Source of the DNA: Streptococcus sp. NPS 308
GTDB taxonomy: Bacteria; Bacillota; Bacilli; Lactobacillales; Streptococcaceae
Length of the DNA: 64,000 nt
Direction of reading: 5' to 3'
Assembly (NCBI RefSeq): GCF_002355895.1
Contig: NZ_AP017652.1
Span: 1,831,001-1,895,000 of the forward strand
In this document: positions 28,141-36,645 of the stretch, piece by piece
Numbering within the stretch: position 1 is the first letter of the stretch
How the letters are laid out: each line of letters begins with the position of its first letter
The notes under the pieces: model-generated
What the model was told of the DNA's origin: nothing
The model's input: only the letters and a program-made list of their open reading frames with translations
Databases searched by the model: none
Made by a program: the position numbers and the translations under genes

Positions 28141-28260
28141 TTGACATTTTTTAATAATTATATTACAATACAGCTATTAGGAGTTTAGCTCCATAAAGTT
28201 TACATTTGGATTTTAGATCCATAACGTGATAGTAGCCGTATTTGATACGGCTACTTTTCT
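28141..28260 (+). ncRNA. Candidate structured small RNA with tandem hairpins and terminator
   Basis: A strong promoter (TTGACA 28141-28146, 17-base spacer, TACAAT 28164-28169) precedes about 85 bases. They contain hairpin 1 GGAG-TTTAG-CTCC (28180-28192), hairpin 2 TGGAT-TTTAG-ATCCA (28207-28221) and a terminator AGTAGCCGTAT-ttg-ATACGGCTACT (28231-28255) with TTTTCTTTTT. Hairpins 1 and 2 have the same TTTAG loop, both are followed by ATAA, and differ by a compensatory G-C to T-A change in the stem, which supports RNA structure. No reading frame of note. It lies between the toxin-like gene and the integrase. Confidence 0.6.
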
Positions 28261-28396
28261 TTTTATATTCTAGTAAACATAACTTAAAATAAAAAACTCC
28301 CCATATTCGCCTTGTTTTCTATTCTGGTACAATTTACCGTCCGACTGCTTAAAATCGAAAATAGAGGGGTTCTCGTAGCTCCTCGCATGGTATAAA

Positions 28397-28426
28397 TTCA
28401 AAACCTTTTCTAATTGCTTGCCTGCT
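28397..28426 (-). repeat. 30-bp exact repeat, copy 2
   Basis: Identical to 24830-24859. It sits directly upstream of the integrase start; its CCTTTTC (28403-28409) can pair with GAAAAGG (28431-28437), which contains the integrase ribosome binding site. A second small repeat, GGCGAATATGGGG (minus strand), occurs at about 28311-28299 and 27203-27191. Confidence 0.8.
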
Positions 28427-28447
28427 GATGGAAAAGGAGTTAAAACC

Positions 28448-29614
28448 ATGAAAATTACACAACACACGAAAAAAGACGGATCAGCAGTCTACCGCTCCAG
28501 TATCTATCTTGGCATTGATTCTATTACTGGTAAGAAGGTCAAGACTACCATATCAGCACGAACAAAGAAAGAACTCAAAAACAAGGTCACCCAGGCTAAG
28601 GTAGAATTTGAGAAAAACGGCTCTACACGGAAACAACGCTCGCATATAACAACCTATAGCGAACTTGTGGACTTATTTTGGCAAACCTACCAACATACCA
28701 TAAAGACTAACACGCAGATAAAGATAAAAGGCTGCTTAAATAATTACCTCTTGCCCTCATTTGGTACTTACAAACTAGATAAACTTACTCCTGTTATTAT
28801 CCAAACTCAGGTAAATAAATGGGCGGATGAGTACAATCAGGACGGAACGGGATATAAAGAATACAATCACCTTCACGCCTTAAATAAACGTATTCTACAG
28901 TATGGAGTTTCTATCCAGGCATTGGATAATAACCCTGCTCGTGATGTTGTCATTCCTAGAAAGATAACAAGAGATAAGCAAGAAATTAAATACTTTCAAG
29001 ATCAGGAACTTAAAAACTTCCTCTCCTATCTCGATAACCTGGAGAATACCTTTATCAATTTCTATGATACTGTGCTTTATAAAACGCTCCTAGCTACTGG
29101 ACTGCGCATCCGTGAATGTCTGGCCCTGGAATGGTCTGATATTGACCTGCAGAACGGAACAATCGATATTAACAAAACACTCAATATTTTAAACCAGGTA
29201 AACACTCCTAAGACAAAATCAAGCTATAGAGTCCTAGATATCGATCATAAAACAGTACTCATGCTTCGTCTCTACCGAGCAAGACAAGCAGAAAACGGTA
29301 GAAACATTGGCCTAACCTATGAGAAGGTATTCTCTGATAGCTTTGACAACTATGTCAATACTCGAAAGGTCGATTATCGCCTACATAAACACTTAAAAAA
29401 CGCTAACTGTACTGATTTAGGCTTTCATGCTTTCCGACACACTCACGCTAGTATCTTGCTTAATGCCGGTCTACCCTACAAGGAAATACAGACACGACTT
29501 GGCCATGCAAAAATATCTGTAACTATGGACACTTACAGCCATTTATCAAAAGAGAACCAAAAAAGAGCAGTCTCATTCTTTGAAACTGCCCTCGAAAAAA
29601 TAAAAAGTTCTTAA
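28448..29614 (+). CDS. int: Tyrosine recombinase (integrase) of the satellite
   Basis: A 388-residue phage-type integrase: N-terminal AP2-like arm-binding domain (KKDGSAVYRSSIYLGIDSIT), SAM-like core-binding domain, then catalytic domain with the residues R (ATGLRIRECLALEW), H-x-x-R (HAFRHTHASIL), H (LGHAKISV) and the nucleophile in MDTYSHL. The frame opens at 28418, but AAGGAG lies eight bases before the ATG at 28448, giving MKITQHTKKDG. The last codons and stop lie inside the right attachment repeat, so integration joins the gene end to the chromosome. Confidence 0.92.
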   Translation: MKITQHTKKDGSAVYRSSIYLGIDSITGKKVKTTISARTKKELKNKVTQAKVEFEKNGSTRKQRSHITTYSELVDLFWQTYQHTIKTNTQIKIKGCLNNYLLPSFGTYKLDKLTPVIIQTQVNKWADEYNQDGTGYKEYNHLHALNKRILQYGVSIQALDNNPARDVVIPRKITRDKQEIKYFQDQELKNFLSYLDNLENTFINFYDTVLYKTLLATGLRIRECLALEWSDIDLQNGTIDINKTLNILNQVNTPKTKSSYRVLDIDHKTVLMLRLYRARQAENGRNIGLTYEKVFSDSFDNYVNTRKVDYRLHKHLKNANCTDLGFHAFRHTHASILLNAGLPYKEIQTRLGHAKISVTMDTYSHLSKENQKRAVSFFETALEKIKSS

Positions 29615-29628
29615 AAAAGTCCACAAAA
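29606..29628 (+). repeat. Right attachment-site repeat (attR)
   Basis: AGTTCTTAAAAAAGTCCACA plus AAA, one mismatch to 17401-17423. The integrase stop TAA (29612-29614) is part of it. Confidence 0.75.
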
Positions 29629-29676
29629 TAAAAAAAGCGACACATAATACCCTTATGTATCAACGATTATAGAATG

Positions 29677-29707
29677 ATTTCGGTATAATTGACTATTATA
29701 CCGAAAT
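29677..29707 (+). terminator. Strong terminator after the integrase
   Basis: ATTTCGGTATAAT and ATTATACCGAAAT are perfect 13-base arms with a five-base loop, followed by TTTTGATTTTTTT. Confidence 0.85.
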
Positions 29708-29773
29708 TTTTGATTTTTTTAAAGGAAAAGGGAACAAGTTGCGAAGATTATTATAAACTATCCAAAACAAAAA

Positions 29774-29799
29774 GATGGGACCGTAAAACGGTCACCATC
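29774..29799 (-). terminator. Terminator after the LPXTG adhesin
   Basis: Minus strand GATGGTGACCG-tttta-CGGTCCCATC (one mismatch) followed by TTTTTG, 25 bases after the adhesin stop. Confidence 0.8.
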
Positions 29800-29823
29800 A
29801 TTTTGCTTTATTCAAAGTTAAGA

Positions 29824-32800
29824 TTAGTCAAGTTTTTTAGCACGGTATACAAGTCCTGCCAAAGCTGCAAGAACTAGACCAAGAATAGTAGAGAATGCTG
29901 TAAAGTCTGCTCCACCAGTGTTCGGCAAATCTTTCTTAGGCTGTTCACCCTTAGGATCTTCCTTAGGTTCTTCTTTTTTCGGTTCAGTATACGTGTTAGT
30001 GATTGTTGGGTTGTTACCTGTAACTGTTGTTACAAGTTGACCCGCACCATTGTCAACGACTTCAACTGTCACTTTATGTTCAGTAAGATCGTATTTCACA
30101 TTTGCTTCCTTACTATCTACTTCAGTAATAGTGTAAGTGTAGACACCTGCTTTGGCGAAATCTTTTGCTTTGAAAGTAACCGTACCGTCTGCAGCGTTTG
30201 TAGCTGTCGCAACGACTGTGTCACCTTCTCTAAGTTCAAACTCAAACTGACCTGCTGCAAGTTTATTACCATTCAAAACTTTCTTAGCTGTGAAAGTTAC
30301 TTGTGTAGAAGATGCAACATAAGTGTTGGTGAAGGTTGGGTTGTTGTCAGTTACAGTCGCAACAAGTTGGCCTGCACCGTTATCAACAACTTTAACTGTT
30401 ACATTGTGAGTAGATTTATCGTATGTCACACCTGCTTCGCTACCTGCTTTTTCAGAGATAGTGTAAGTGTGGTCGCCTGCTTCTTTGTACTCAATACCTG
30501 CGAAAGCAACTGTACCGTCGGCAGCGTTTGTCGCTGTTCCGATTACTTTGTCACCTTCTTTAAGTTCAAACTCATATTTACCTGCTTCAAGAGTTTTACC
30601 AGTCAAGACTTTCTTAGCCGTGATGTTAACAGTTGTTGAAGCTGCTTTATAAGTGTTGGTGAAGGTTGGGTTGTTGTCAGTTACAGTCGCAACAAGTTTG
30701 CCTTGCCCGTTATCTGTAACTGCTACCTTAACTTCGTGTTTAGCAGTATCGTATGTCACACCTGCTTCGCTACCTGCTTTTTCAGTGATAGTGTAAGTGT
30801 GGTTGCCTGCTGCTGCGTATTCGATAGCTTCAAAAGTCACAGTTCCGTCGGCAGCGTTTTTAGCTGTCGCAACGACTTTGTCACCTTCTTTAAGTTCAAA
30901 CTCATATTTGTCTGCTTCAAGCGCTTTACCGTTCAAGACTTTAGTAGCTGTGATAGTAGCTTTTGTTGTAGCTGCTTTATAAGTGTTGGTAAAAGTTGGG
31001 TTGTTCTTAGTTGCAGTTGCAACAAGTTGGCCTGCACCGTTGTCTGTAACTTTTACTGTTACAGTGTGAATAGTTTTATCGTAATCTACACCTTTTTCGC
31101 TACCTACTTTTTCTGAGATAGTGTAAGTATAGTCACCTGCTTCATTGAACTCAATTTCTTTGAAAGTAACGGTGCCGTCTGCTGCATTTGTAGCTGTGTC
31201 AACGACTTCTTCACCTTTTTTAAGTTCAAACTCGTATTTACCAGCTTCAAGTTTTTTACCATCCAAGACCTTAGTAGCTTTGATAATTTCTTTTGCTGGA
31301 GTTGCTTTATAAGTGTTGGTGAAGGTTGGGTTGTTGTCTTGTACATCTGCAACAAGTTCACCTTGTCCATTATCTGTAACGTTTACTGTTACTTTATGAG
31401 TAGATTCATCGTATGTCACACCTTTTTCACTACCTGCTTTTTCAGTGATAGTGTAAGTGTGAGGGCCTGCAGCATCATAGCTGATTACTGGGAAAGTAAC
31501 AGTACCGTCTGCTGCGTTTTTAGCTGTCGCAACGACTTTGTCACCTTCTTTAAGTTCGAATTCGTATTTGTCAGCTTCTAGAGCTTTACCTTCCAAGACT
31601 TTAGTAGCTGTGATAGTAGCTGTTGTTGTAGCTGCTTTATAAGTGTTGGTGAAGGTTGGGTTGTTGTCTTTTACATCTGCAACAAGTTGACCTTGGCCGT
31701 TATCTGTAACTTTTACCTTAACTTCGTGTTTAGCAGTGTCGTATGTCACACCTTTTTCACTACCTGCTTTTTCAGAGATAGTGTAAGTGTAGTCACCTGC
31801 TGTTTTGAACTCAATTTCTTTGAAAGTAACGGTACCGTCTGCAGCGTTTGTAGCTGTGTCAACGACTTCTTCACCTTTTTTAAGTTCGAATTCGTATTTA
31901 CCAGCTTCAAGGGCTTTACCATTCAAGACTTTAGTAGCTTTGATAATTTTTTTAGCTGGTTCAGCTTTATAAACATTCGTGAAAGTAAGGTTGTCTGCAT
32001 CTTTTGCTGTTGCAACAAGTTGACCTTGGCCGTTATCTTTAACGACTACTGTTACTTCATAAGCATTTGGATCGTATTCAACTCCGGCTACATCACCTGC
32101 TTTTTCAGAGATAGTGAATGTACGAGTTTCTTCTTTTGTGAACGTAAGTTTTGGGAATTGAATCTTACCGTTTGCATCGTTTGAAACAGTGTGGAGAACT
32201 GCTCCGTTTTCTTTCAACTCAAATTCAAATTGGCCAGCCTCAAGAGCTTTACCCTCTAAGACTTTCTTAGCTTTAAGTTCAAGTGGTGCTTCTTTAGCAG
32301 CGTATGTGTTTGTAAATTCTTTCTTAGAATCTTCAAATTTGACGCTCGCTAATTTTTCACCCAAAACATCTTCTACTGTTACAGTCGCTTTAAGGACGTT
32401 CGCATCATAAGTGTATCCAGGTTTGTTATCATTAACTTCTTTAATGGTATATTTAAAAGTTCCTGCTTCTTTGTATTTGATTGCCTCAAACTTCACTTTA
32501 CCATTTTCATCATTTTTGACAGTTTGTAAAACATTACCCTGATCATCTAGAAGTTGGAAACTAAATGCATCTTTTTCAAGAGTTTTACCATTAAGTTTCT
32601 TAGTCACTTCTAGAGCAACCTTATCCGATTTGGCACCTACACCAATACCGTCAGTGGTTGTAATTGGTGCAAAACCTTCAAATTCTATTGGTTGGGCTTC
32701 CTCGTTTGTAGTGACAGTTACATTGTTCAATACACGTTTAGTAACTGGATTGACCGGTTTAGTCAAACGAGTACGATACATGATATAAAGCCCTTTATGA

Positions 32801-33615
32801 TCTAAGGTTCCATTACCATTAGGTGTAATTGAAAAATGGTTCTTATCTGTTACTTGAACATGAGCCTTATCAAGTGATGATCGTCCGTAACCATTTTCCC
32901 AATCTGGGAAGTAATAACCAGTAATATCACTTGCAAGAACTTGCCCATCAGGAATAGTATCTTGGATATTTACACCAGTGTATGATTTTGCATAACGGTT
33001 AACACGGATACGCCAGTTTACATAGTTAGGATCATCTGAGTCTTGAACTCCCCATTTAGTAAATCCAGTTGGGTCAACGTCTGGAACGATACGAGTCAAA
33101 TGATAAACTCCTGCACCAGGAATGTTGATTTCATATTCCTTATTCTTTTCAACATGGTCTGCCCACACTACAGTAAATGATGCAACAATTTGCTTGTTCT
33201 CATTAAACTTCTTAAAGTACTCTTCGTTTGTTACTGTAATCTTAGCAGTATTGGTTGCCTTCTCTGTTGTCAGCGTTGCAATCGTATCACCGTTCGGAGC
33301 TTTCAAATCTGTACTAGAATCTACTTCGATTTTGAACTCATTTGGAACGTGATAAACCATGAAATCACCGTTATTCAGAGTTACATTGTCTGGGAATGCG
33401 TAAGTTGTTTTAAGATAGAACTTACCTTCACCATATTTGGCATGATCGACTAATCGGTTCGTATTAATCGTCGGCTCTGTAGTCAAAGTGTACTCTGATT
33501 CAGTTTTTTCGGCAGCACTAACTACTCCATTAAGTCTTAGTGCAGGCAAAAAGACCGACACAACCAGTAGCAAGGCCATCAAGCCATGAAAGAGTTTGCT
33601 AGTTCTCTTTTTCAC
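29824..33615 (-). CDS. LPXTG cell-wall adhesin with eight pilin-type isopeptide repeats
   Basis: A 1263-residue surface protein. Residues 1-34 form a signal peptide (SVFLPALRLNGVVSA). Residues 35-325 form an adhesin-type head with Ig-like strands (WRIRVNRYAKSYTGVNIQDT). Eight repeats of about 110 residues follow, each with ATKVL near the start, a central YTITEK and FTNTY at the end: Lys, Glu and Asn in the places used for the intramolecular isopeptide bond of Spy0128/FctA-type domains. The C-terminus has a Pro/Lys spacer, LPNTG, a hydrophobic helix and RAKKLD for sortase anchoring. The start is a GTG at 33615 with GGAGG eight bases upstream (the nearby ATG is followed by TAG). It lies just outside the satellite. 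Confidence 0.88.
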   Translation of the reverse strand: MKKRTSKLFHGLMALLLVVSVFLPALRLNGVVSAAEKTESEYTLTTEPTINTNRLVDHAKYGEGKFYLKTTYAFPDNVTLNNGDFMVYHVPNEFKIEVDSSTDLKAPNGDTIATLTTEKATNTAKITVTNEEYFKKFNENKQIVASFTVVWADHVEKNKEYEINIPGAGVYHLTRIVPDVDPTGFTKWGVQDSDDPNYVNWRIRVNRYAKSYTGVNIQDTIPDGQVLASDITGYYFPDWENGYGRSSLDKAHVQVTDKNHFSITPNGNGTLDHKGLYIMYRTRLTKPVNPVTKRVLNNVTVTTNEEAQPIEFEGFAPITTTDGIGVGAKSDKVALEVTKKLNGKTLEKDAFSFQLLDDQGNVLQTVKNDENGKVKFEAIKYKEAGTFKYTIKEVNDNKPGYTYDANVLKATVTVEDVLGEKLASVKFEDSKKEFTNTYAAKEAPLELKAKKVLEGKALEAGQFEFELKENGAVLHTVSNDANGKIQFPKLTFTKEETRTFTISEKAGDVAGVEYDPNAYEVTVVVKDNGQGQLVATAKDADNLTFTNVYKAEPAKKIIKATKVLNGKALEAGKYEFELKKGEEVVDTATNAADGTVTFKEIEFKTAGDYTYTISEKAGSEKGVTYDTAKHEVKVKVTDNGQGQLVADVKDNNPTFTNTYKAATTTATITATKVLEGKALEADKYEFELKEGDKVVATAKNAADGTVTFPVISYDAAGPHTYTITEKAGSEKGVTYDESTHKVTVNVTDNGQGELVADVQDNNPTFTNTYKATPAKEIIKATKVLDGKKLEAGKYEFELKKGEEVVDTATNAADGTVTFKEIEFNEAGDYTYTISEKVGSEKGVDYDKTIHTVTVKVTDNGAGQLVATATKNNPTFTNTYKAATTKATITATKVLNGKALEADKYEFELKEGDKVVATAKNAADGTVTFEAIEYAAAGNHTYTITEKAGSEAGVTYDTAKHEVKVAVTDNGQGKLVATVTDNNPTFTNTYKAASTTVNITAKKVLTGKTLEAGKYEFELKEGDKVIGTATNAADGTVAFAGIEYKEAGDHTYTISEKAGSEAGVTYDKSTHNVTVKVVDNGAGQLVATVTDNNPTFTNTYVASSTQVTFTAKKVLNGNKLAAGQFEFELREGDTVVATATNAADGTVTFKAKDFAKAGVYTYTITEVDSKEANVKYDLTEHKVTVEVVDNGAGQLVTTVTGNNPTITNTYTEPKKEEPKEDPKGEQPKKDLPNTGGADFTAFSTILGLVLAALAGLVYRAKKLD
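29985..32628 (-). repeat. Eight tandem 330-bp pilin-domain repeats
   Basis: Each unit codes for one isopeptide domain. The units from about 29.99 to 31.97 kb are the most alike (exact 330-bp period, recurring GTGTTGGTGAAGGTTGGGTT on the plus strand); the two near the head are more diverged. Confidence 0.85.
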
Positions 33616-33653
33616 TACATTATCCTCCTTATTGTCTATAATGGTTCAATTAT

Positions 33654-33681
33654 ATTATACATATCTATAACAGTATGTCAA
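33654..33681 (-). promoter_or_regulatory. Promoter of the LPXTG adhesin
   Basis: TTGACA (33681-33676), 16-base spacer, TATAAT (33659-33654), about 40 bases before the start codon. Confidence 0.65.
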
Positions 33682-33762
33682 CTATAATGTGCTAATTTTT
33701 ATATTAACTTATCAGATAGATGGATAAGTCAGCCAATCCCGCGTCGCATAAGCTTTGAAACA

Positions 33763-33800
33763 ATTAAATCCAAGCAGGGCTCTTGCTTGGATTTAATATA
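33763..33800 (-). terminator. Terminator after the thiamine ABC operon
   Basis: TTAAATCCAAGCA and TGCTTGGATTTAA are long perfect arms with a short loop, 19 bases after the ATPase gene. The T-run is poor, so part of the activity may be in RNA stability. Confidence 0.6.
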
Positions 33801-33818
33801 TAATATTGTTCTAAGGAT

Positions 33819-34547
33819 CTAAGTATTCAAGCCCAATTCTGCTAAGATTTGACGTTTGTAGGCAATTTTTTGGACTTCCTTGTCTTCGCTCTGGGACCAA
33901 TCTAGTTTGACTTCAGAAACAATCTGCCCAGGCCGATTTTTTAGGATATAGATGCGGTCACTGAGATTGAGGGCTTCCTCAATACTATGTGTGATGATCA
34001 AGGTTGTCAGTTGCAACTGTTTGTGAATCTCCAGATACCAAGCATGGAGCTCCATCTTAGTCATTTCATCCAAGGCACTAAAGGCCTCATCCAAGAGAAA
34101 GAGCTTGTGTCCGAAAAGGTAGGTCCGAAGCAAGGCCACACGCTGACGCATCCCGCCACTGAGCTCATGAGGATACTTATCCCGTACGGCTGTCAGCTGG
34201 AAGGTCGCAAGGATATCATCCGCTCGGGCAATAGCTTCTGCCTTATCGACCTTTTGGATCAAGAGGGGCAGGATGATATTGCCAAGCACCGTCTTGTGCT
34301 CCAAGAGGAGATCCTTTTGCAACATATAACTCACGCGCCCCTTGGGATTCTCCTCTCCATCAAGGACAATTCTTCCCGACTGGACTTCTAAAATTCCTGC
34401 AATCAGGTTAAAGAGGGTAGTCTTGCCTACACCACTGGGACCTAGGATAGAAACCACTTCACCCGAAGTCACCTGTAGGTTAATGTCCTCTAAAATCTTT
34501 TCATCGTCGTAGGCATAGCTTACGTGTTCTAGTCTAATTTCTGTCAT
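33819..34547 (-). CDS. thiZ: ABC transporter ATPase for thiamine precursor (ThiZ-like)
   Basis: A 242-residue ATPase with Walker A LGPSGVGKTTLFNLIAG (residue about 36), signature ELSGGMRQR and Walker B LFLLDEAFSALD. It belongs with the SBP and permease just upstream; its ATG overlaps the stop of the SBP gene (TAATG). The TPP riboswitch at the head of the operon points to pyrimidine precursor (HMP/formylaminopyrimidine) or thiamine uptake. Confidence 0.85.
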   Translation of the reverse strand: MTEIRLEHVSYAYDDEKILEDINLQVTSGEVVSILGPSGVGKTTLFNLIAGILEVQSGRIVLDGEENPKGRVSYMLQKDLLLEHKTVLGNIILPLLIQKVDKAEAIARADDILATFQLTAVRDKYPHELSGGMRQRVALLRTYLFGHKLFLLDEAFSALDEMTKMELHAWYLEIHKQLQLTTLIITHSIEEALNLSDRIYILKNRPGQIVSEVKLDWSQSEDKEVQKIAYKRQILAELGLNT

Positions 34548-35560
34548 TATTTTACAAATTCATTAGTGAAGCCTTTGTCTGTCAAGTCTTCTTTAAGGAT
34601 ACCATTTTCTTTGTCCCATTTGTAGAAGGCATTCCAGCGAGCAGCATCAAATTGTCCCCATTTTTCCTTGTCGCTTGCGTATTCTTTCGACAAGTATTTT
34701 TGCGATTCGATGACAAAGTCACGTTTTTCCTTAAGTTCGGGAGCATTCTTGATGAGGATATCTGCAGCTTCTTCTGGGTGTTCCATAGCGTATTGGTAGC
34801 CTTTTTTGATAGCTTGGATAACTTTACGAGCTTCTTCTTTGTTGTCCTTCAGATAGTCGTTGTTGGCGATGATAACTGGTGAGTAGTAGTCAAACTCTTT
34901 AACATAGTCTTTCAAGTACATGAAGTTGGCGTCTACACCTTGAGATTTGGCAAGGATACCGTCCCAACCGTAGTAGATCCAAGCAGTGTCAAAGACACCA
35001 TTGGCAATCGGTGTGATTGAATTTGAGTCGTTGTTTGGTACTTTTTCGACCTTCTCAAAGTCTCCACCTTGAGATTCCACCAAGGTTTTCAACATAGCAA
35101 GCTCCGTTGGGTCATTCCAGGTTCCGTATTTCTTGCCAACCAAGTCCTTTGGACTGCTGACATTGTCCGATTTACGTGAGATGATTCCTGATGTATTGTG
35201 CTCAACGATAGCTGCAACGGCAGTAATCCCTGCCCCTTTTTCCAATTTCTTAGCCATGTAGTCTTGGAAATAGATAGCAAATGGTGCCTTGCCATTGATC
35301 ACCAAGTCAGATGAACTTTCTTCTGGTGGCAATTTCAAGTCAACATCCACTCCAGCTTCTTTGAAATATCCTTTTTCTTTGGCTACATAAAGCCCTGTGT
35401 GGTTGGTATTTGGCGTCCAGTCTAGGACAAAGTCAATCTTCTTGAGTTCCGCTTCCTTACTGTCCTTAGAAGCAGTTCCTTGGCCACAAGCCACCAGCAC
35501 GACAGCTACAAAAGCTGTTACAAGCGTTAAAAACACTTTCCATGTTTTCTTCATTTTCAT
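34547..35560 (-). CDS. thiY: Substrate-binding lipoprotein for thiamine precursor (ThiY-like)
   Basis: A 337-residue lipoprotein of the NMT1/ThiY family. The signal peptide ends VVLVACG (lipobox). The mature domain begins KKIDFVLDWTPNTNHTGLYV, the diagnostic start of pyrimidine-precursor binding proteins, and GVDVDLKLPPEESSSDLV forms the ligand cleft. It delivers the ligand to the ThiX/ThiZ transporter. Confidence 0.87.
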   Translation of the reverse strand: MKMKKTWKVFLTLVTAFVAVVLVACGQGTASKDSKEAELKKIDFVLDWTPNTNHTGLYVAKEKGYFKEAGVDVDLKLPPEESSSDLVINGKAPFAIYFQDYMAKKLEKGAGITAVAAIVEHNTSGIISRKSDNVSSPKDLVGKKYGTWNDPTELAMLKTLVESQGGDFEKVEKVPNNDSNSITPIANGVFDTAWIYYGWDGILAKSQGVDANFMYLKDYVKEFDYYSPVIIANNDYLKDNKEEARKVIQAIKKGYQYAMEHPEEAADILIKNAPELKEKRDFVIESQKYLSKEYASDKEKWGQFDAARWNAFYKWDKENGILKEDLTDKGFTNEFVK

Positions 35561-35590
35561 TTCCTCTTTTCTTTTTCTAAAACGCTCTAT

Positions 35591-36349
35591 TTAAGTACGT
35601 TTCCATTTAATCACGTATTTTTCACTAATATCGACCAGCTTCATACCCAAAAGGCTGATAATCGACACCAGAATAATAATGGCAAACATGGTATCATACT
35701 GAAACAGTTTCTTGGACTGAATCATGTAGACACCTAGTCCTTCAAAGCCTCCCAACCACTCAGATACCACTGTTGTGATAAAGGCGTAGGAGACACTGAC
35801 CCTCAGACCTGCATAAAAGTAAGGCAGACTGACCGGGATTTTAAAATGCCACAGGATTTGCCAAGGCTTGGCTCGCATCAGACTAAACAAGGTCAGCATA
35901 TCCTTGTCACAATGTCTAAAACCGTCCAAGATACTAACAATGATAGGGAAGGTTGTCGTCAGGATAATCAAGACAATCTTGGGTAATATCCCATAGCCTA
36001 GCCACAAGACCAAGATAGGTGCTATGGCAATGGTCGGAATGGTCTGGATAACCACCATCATGGGATAAATCAGGTCATTGAGCCAAGAGAGACTATCCAT
36101 GAGCACAGCCATGAGACAGGCAATCAATACACCTAGAATTAGCCCTAGTAAAGCCACTCTCAAGGTCGCCCAGCTATGGTGCCAGAGAAATTCTCTGTCA
36201 CGAACAAAGGACTGGAGAATCTCAAGAGGAGTTGGCAGGATAAACTTGGGTAAAAGTTTGAATATTCCCGCTAACTGCCAGACCGACAAGACTCCGAGAA
36301 ATCCCAAAAGACTAATCTGTCGTCTCATCATACTTTTCAAGTTTCTCAT
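35591..36349 (-). CDS. thiX: ABC transporter permease (ThiX-like)
   Basis: A 252-residue permease with six hydrophobic segments and the inner-membrane ABC signature around SLMRAKPWQILWHFKIPVSL. Starts at 36349 or 36331 are possible; neither has a strong ribosome binding site, and both overlap the upstream gene, which suggests coupling. Confidence 0.82.
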   Translation of the reverse strand: MRNLKSMMRRQISLLGFLGVLSVWQLAGIFKLLPKFILPTPLEILQSFVRDREFLWHHSWATLRVALLGLILGVLIACLMAVLMDSLSWLNDLIYPMMVVIQTIPTIAIAPILVLWLGYGILPKIVLIILTTTFPIIVSILDGFRHCDKDMLTLFSLMRAKPWQILWHFKIPVSLPYFYAGLRVSVSYAFITTVVSEWLGGFEGLGVYMIQSKKLFQYDTMFAIIILVSIISLLGMKLVDISEKYVIKWKRT

Positions 36350-36602
36350 CGATGCTTAAAATCTCTCCTACATTTATTTTGACATTGGCAAAGACATTAT
36401 CTGCCTCCTGTCCTGCCACTTCTAGCGCTTCTTTGAGAATGCGCATGAGCTCATCAAACTCCCCTTCCAAGACCGTTTCAAATGGTGTCACCACCATGGT
36501 CACGGACTGAGATTGCAGATAAGCAATAACCTGATCGATAATACCAATTCGATCAATCCCCTGTGATAGGGGAAAGACTTGCAAGGCAATGCTTGCTTTC
36601 AT
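36312..36602 (-). CDS. Thiamine-binding YkoF/MTH1187-type protein
   Basis: A 96-residue protein MKASIALQVFPLSQ... with a ferredoxin-like strand-helix pattern, of the MTH1187/YkoF type that binds thiamine or HMP. The frame opens at 36656, but GAGGAGG lies six bases before the ATG at 36602. First gene of the operon behind the TPP riboswitch. Probably a cytoplasmic ligand-binding accessory protein for the transporter. Confidence 0.75.
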   Translation of the reverse strand: MKASIALQVFPLSQGIDRIGIIDQVIAYLQSQSVTMVVTPFETVLEGEFDELMRILKEALEVAGQEADNVFANVKINVGEILSIDEKLEKYDETTD

Positions 36603-36645
36603 AAAATCCTCCTCTTCTCGGCTTTCCTTTTGAACAAAAAGAAAA

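Larger units (their letters stand above)
17401..29628. mobile_element. Phage satellite (PICI-like) integrated upstream of ctsR
   Basis: The block is bounded by a direct repeat of AGTTC-y-TAAAAAAGTCCACAAAA (17401-17423 and 29606-29628; one mismatch, 17 bp perfect). It carries integrase, CI/Cro-like switch, Rha-like antirepressor, replication initiator, DnaC loader, a single HK97-fold capsid-like gene and an ArpU-like gene, but no portal, large terminase, tail or lysis gene. That composition and the 12.2-kb size are those of phage-inducible chromosomal islands rather than a prophage. Accessory genes are at the left end (nucleotidyltransferase-like operon) and near the integrase (PemK-like toxin). 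Confidence 0.8.

Noticed and set aside
28270..28467. Minus-strand frame of 65 codons before the integrase
   Set aside because: It overlaps the integrase promoter and start, has no ribosome binding site, and its likeness to another frame comes from the 30-bp repeat.
17424..29605. Intact prophage
   Set aside because: No portal, terminase, tail, lysin or holin gene, and only 12 kb; satellite fits better.
17419..29628. CRISPR array or tRNA attachment site
   Set aside because: No regularly spaced repeats of CRISPR type and no tRNA-like cloverleaf at either junction.
30037..32184. Plus-strand frames opposite the adhesin repeats
   Set aside because: Antisense shadows created by the periodic repeat; low-complexity Phe/Cys/Ser content and no start signals.
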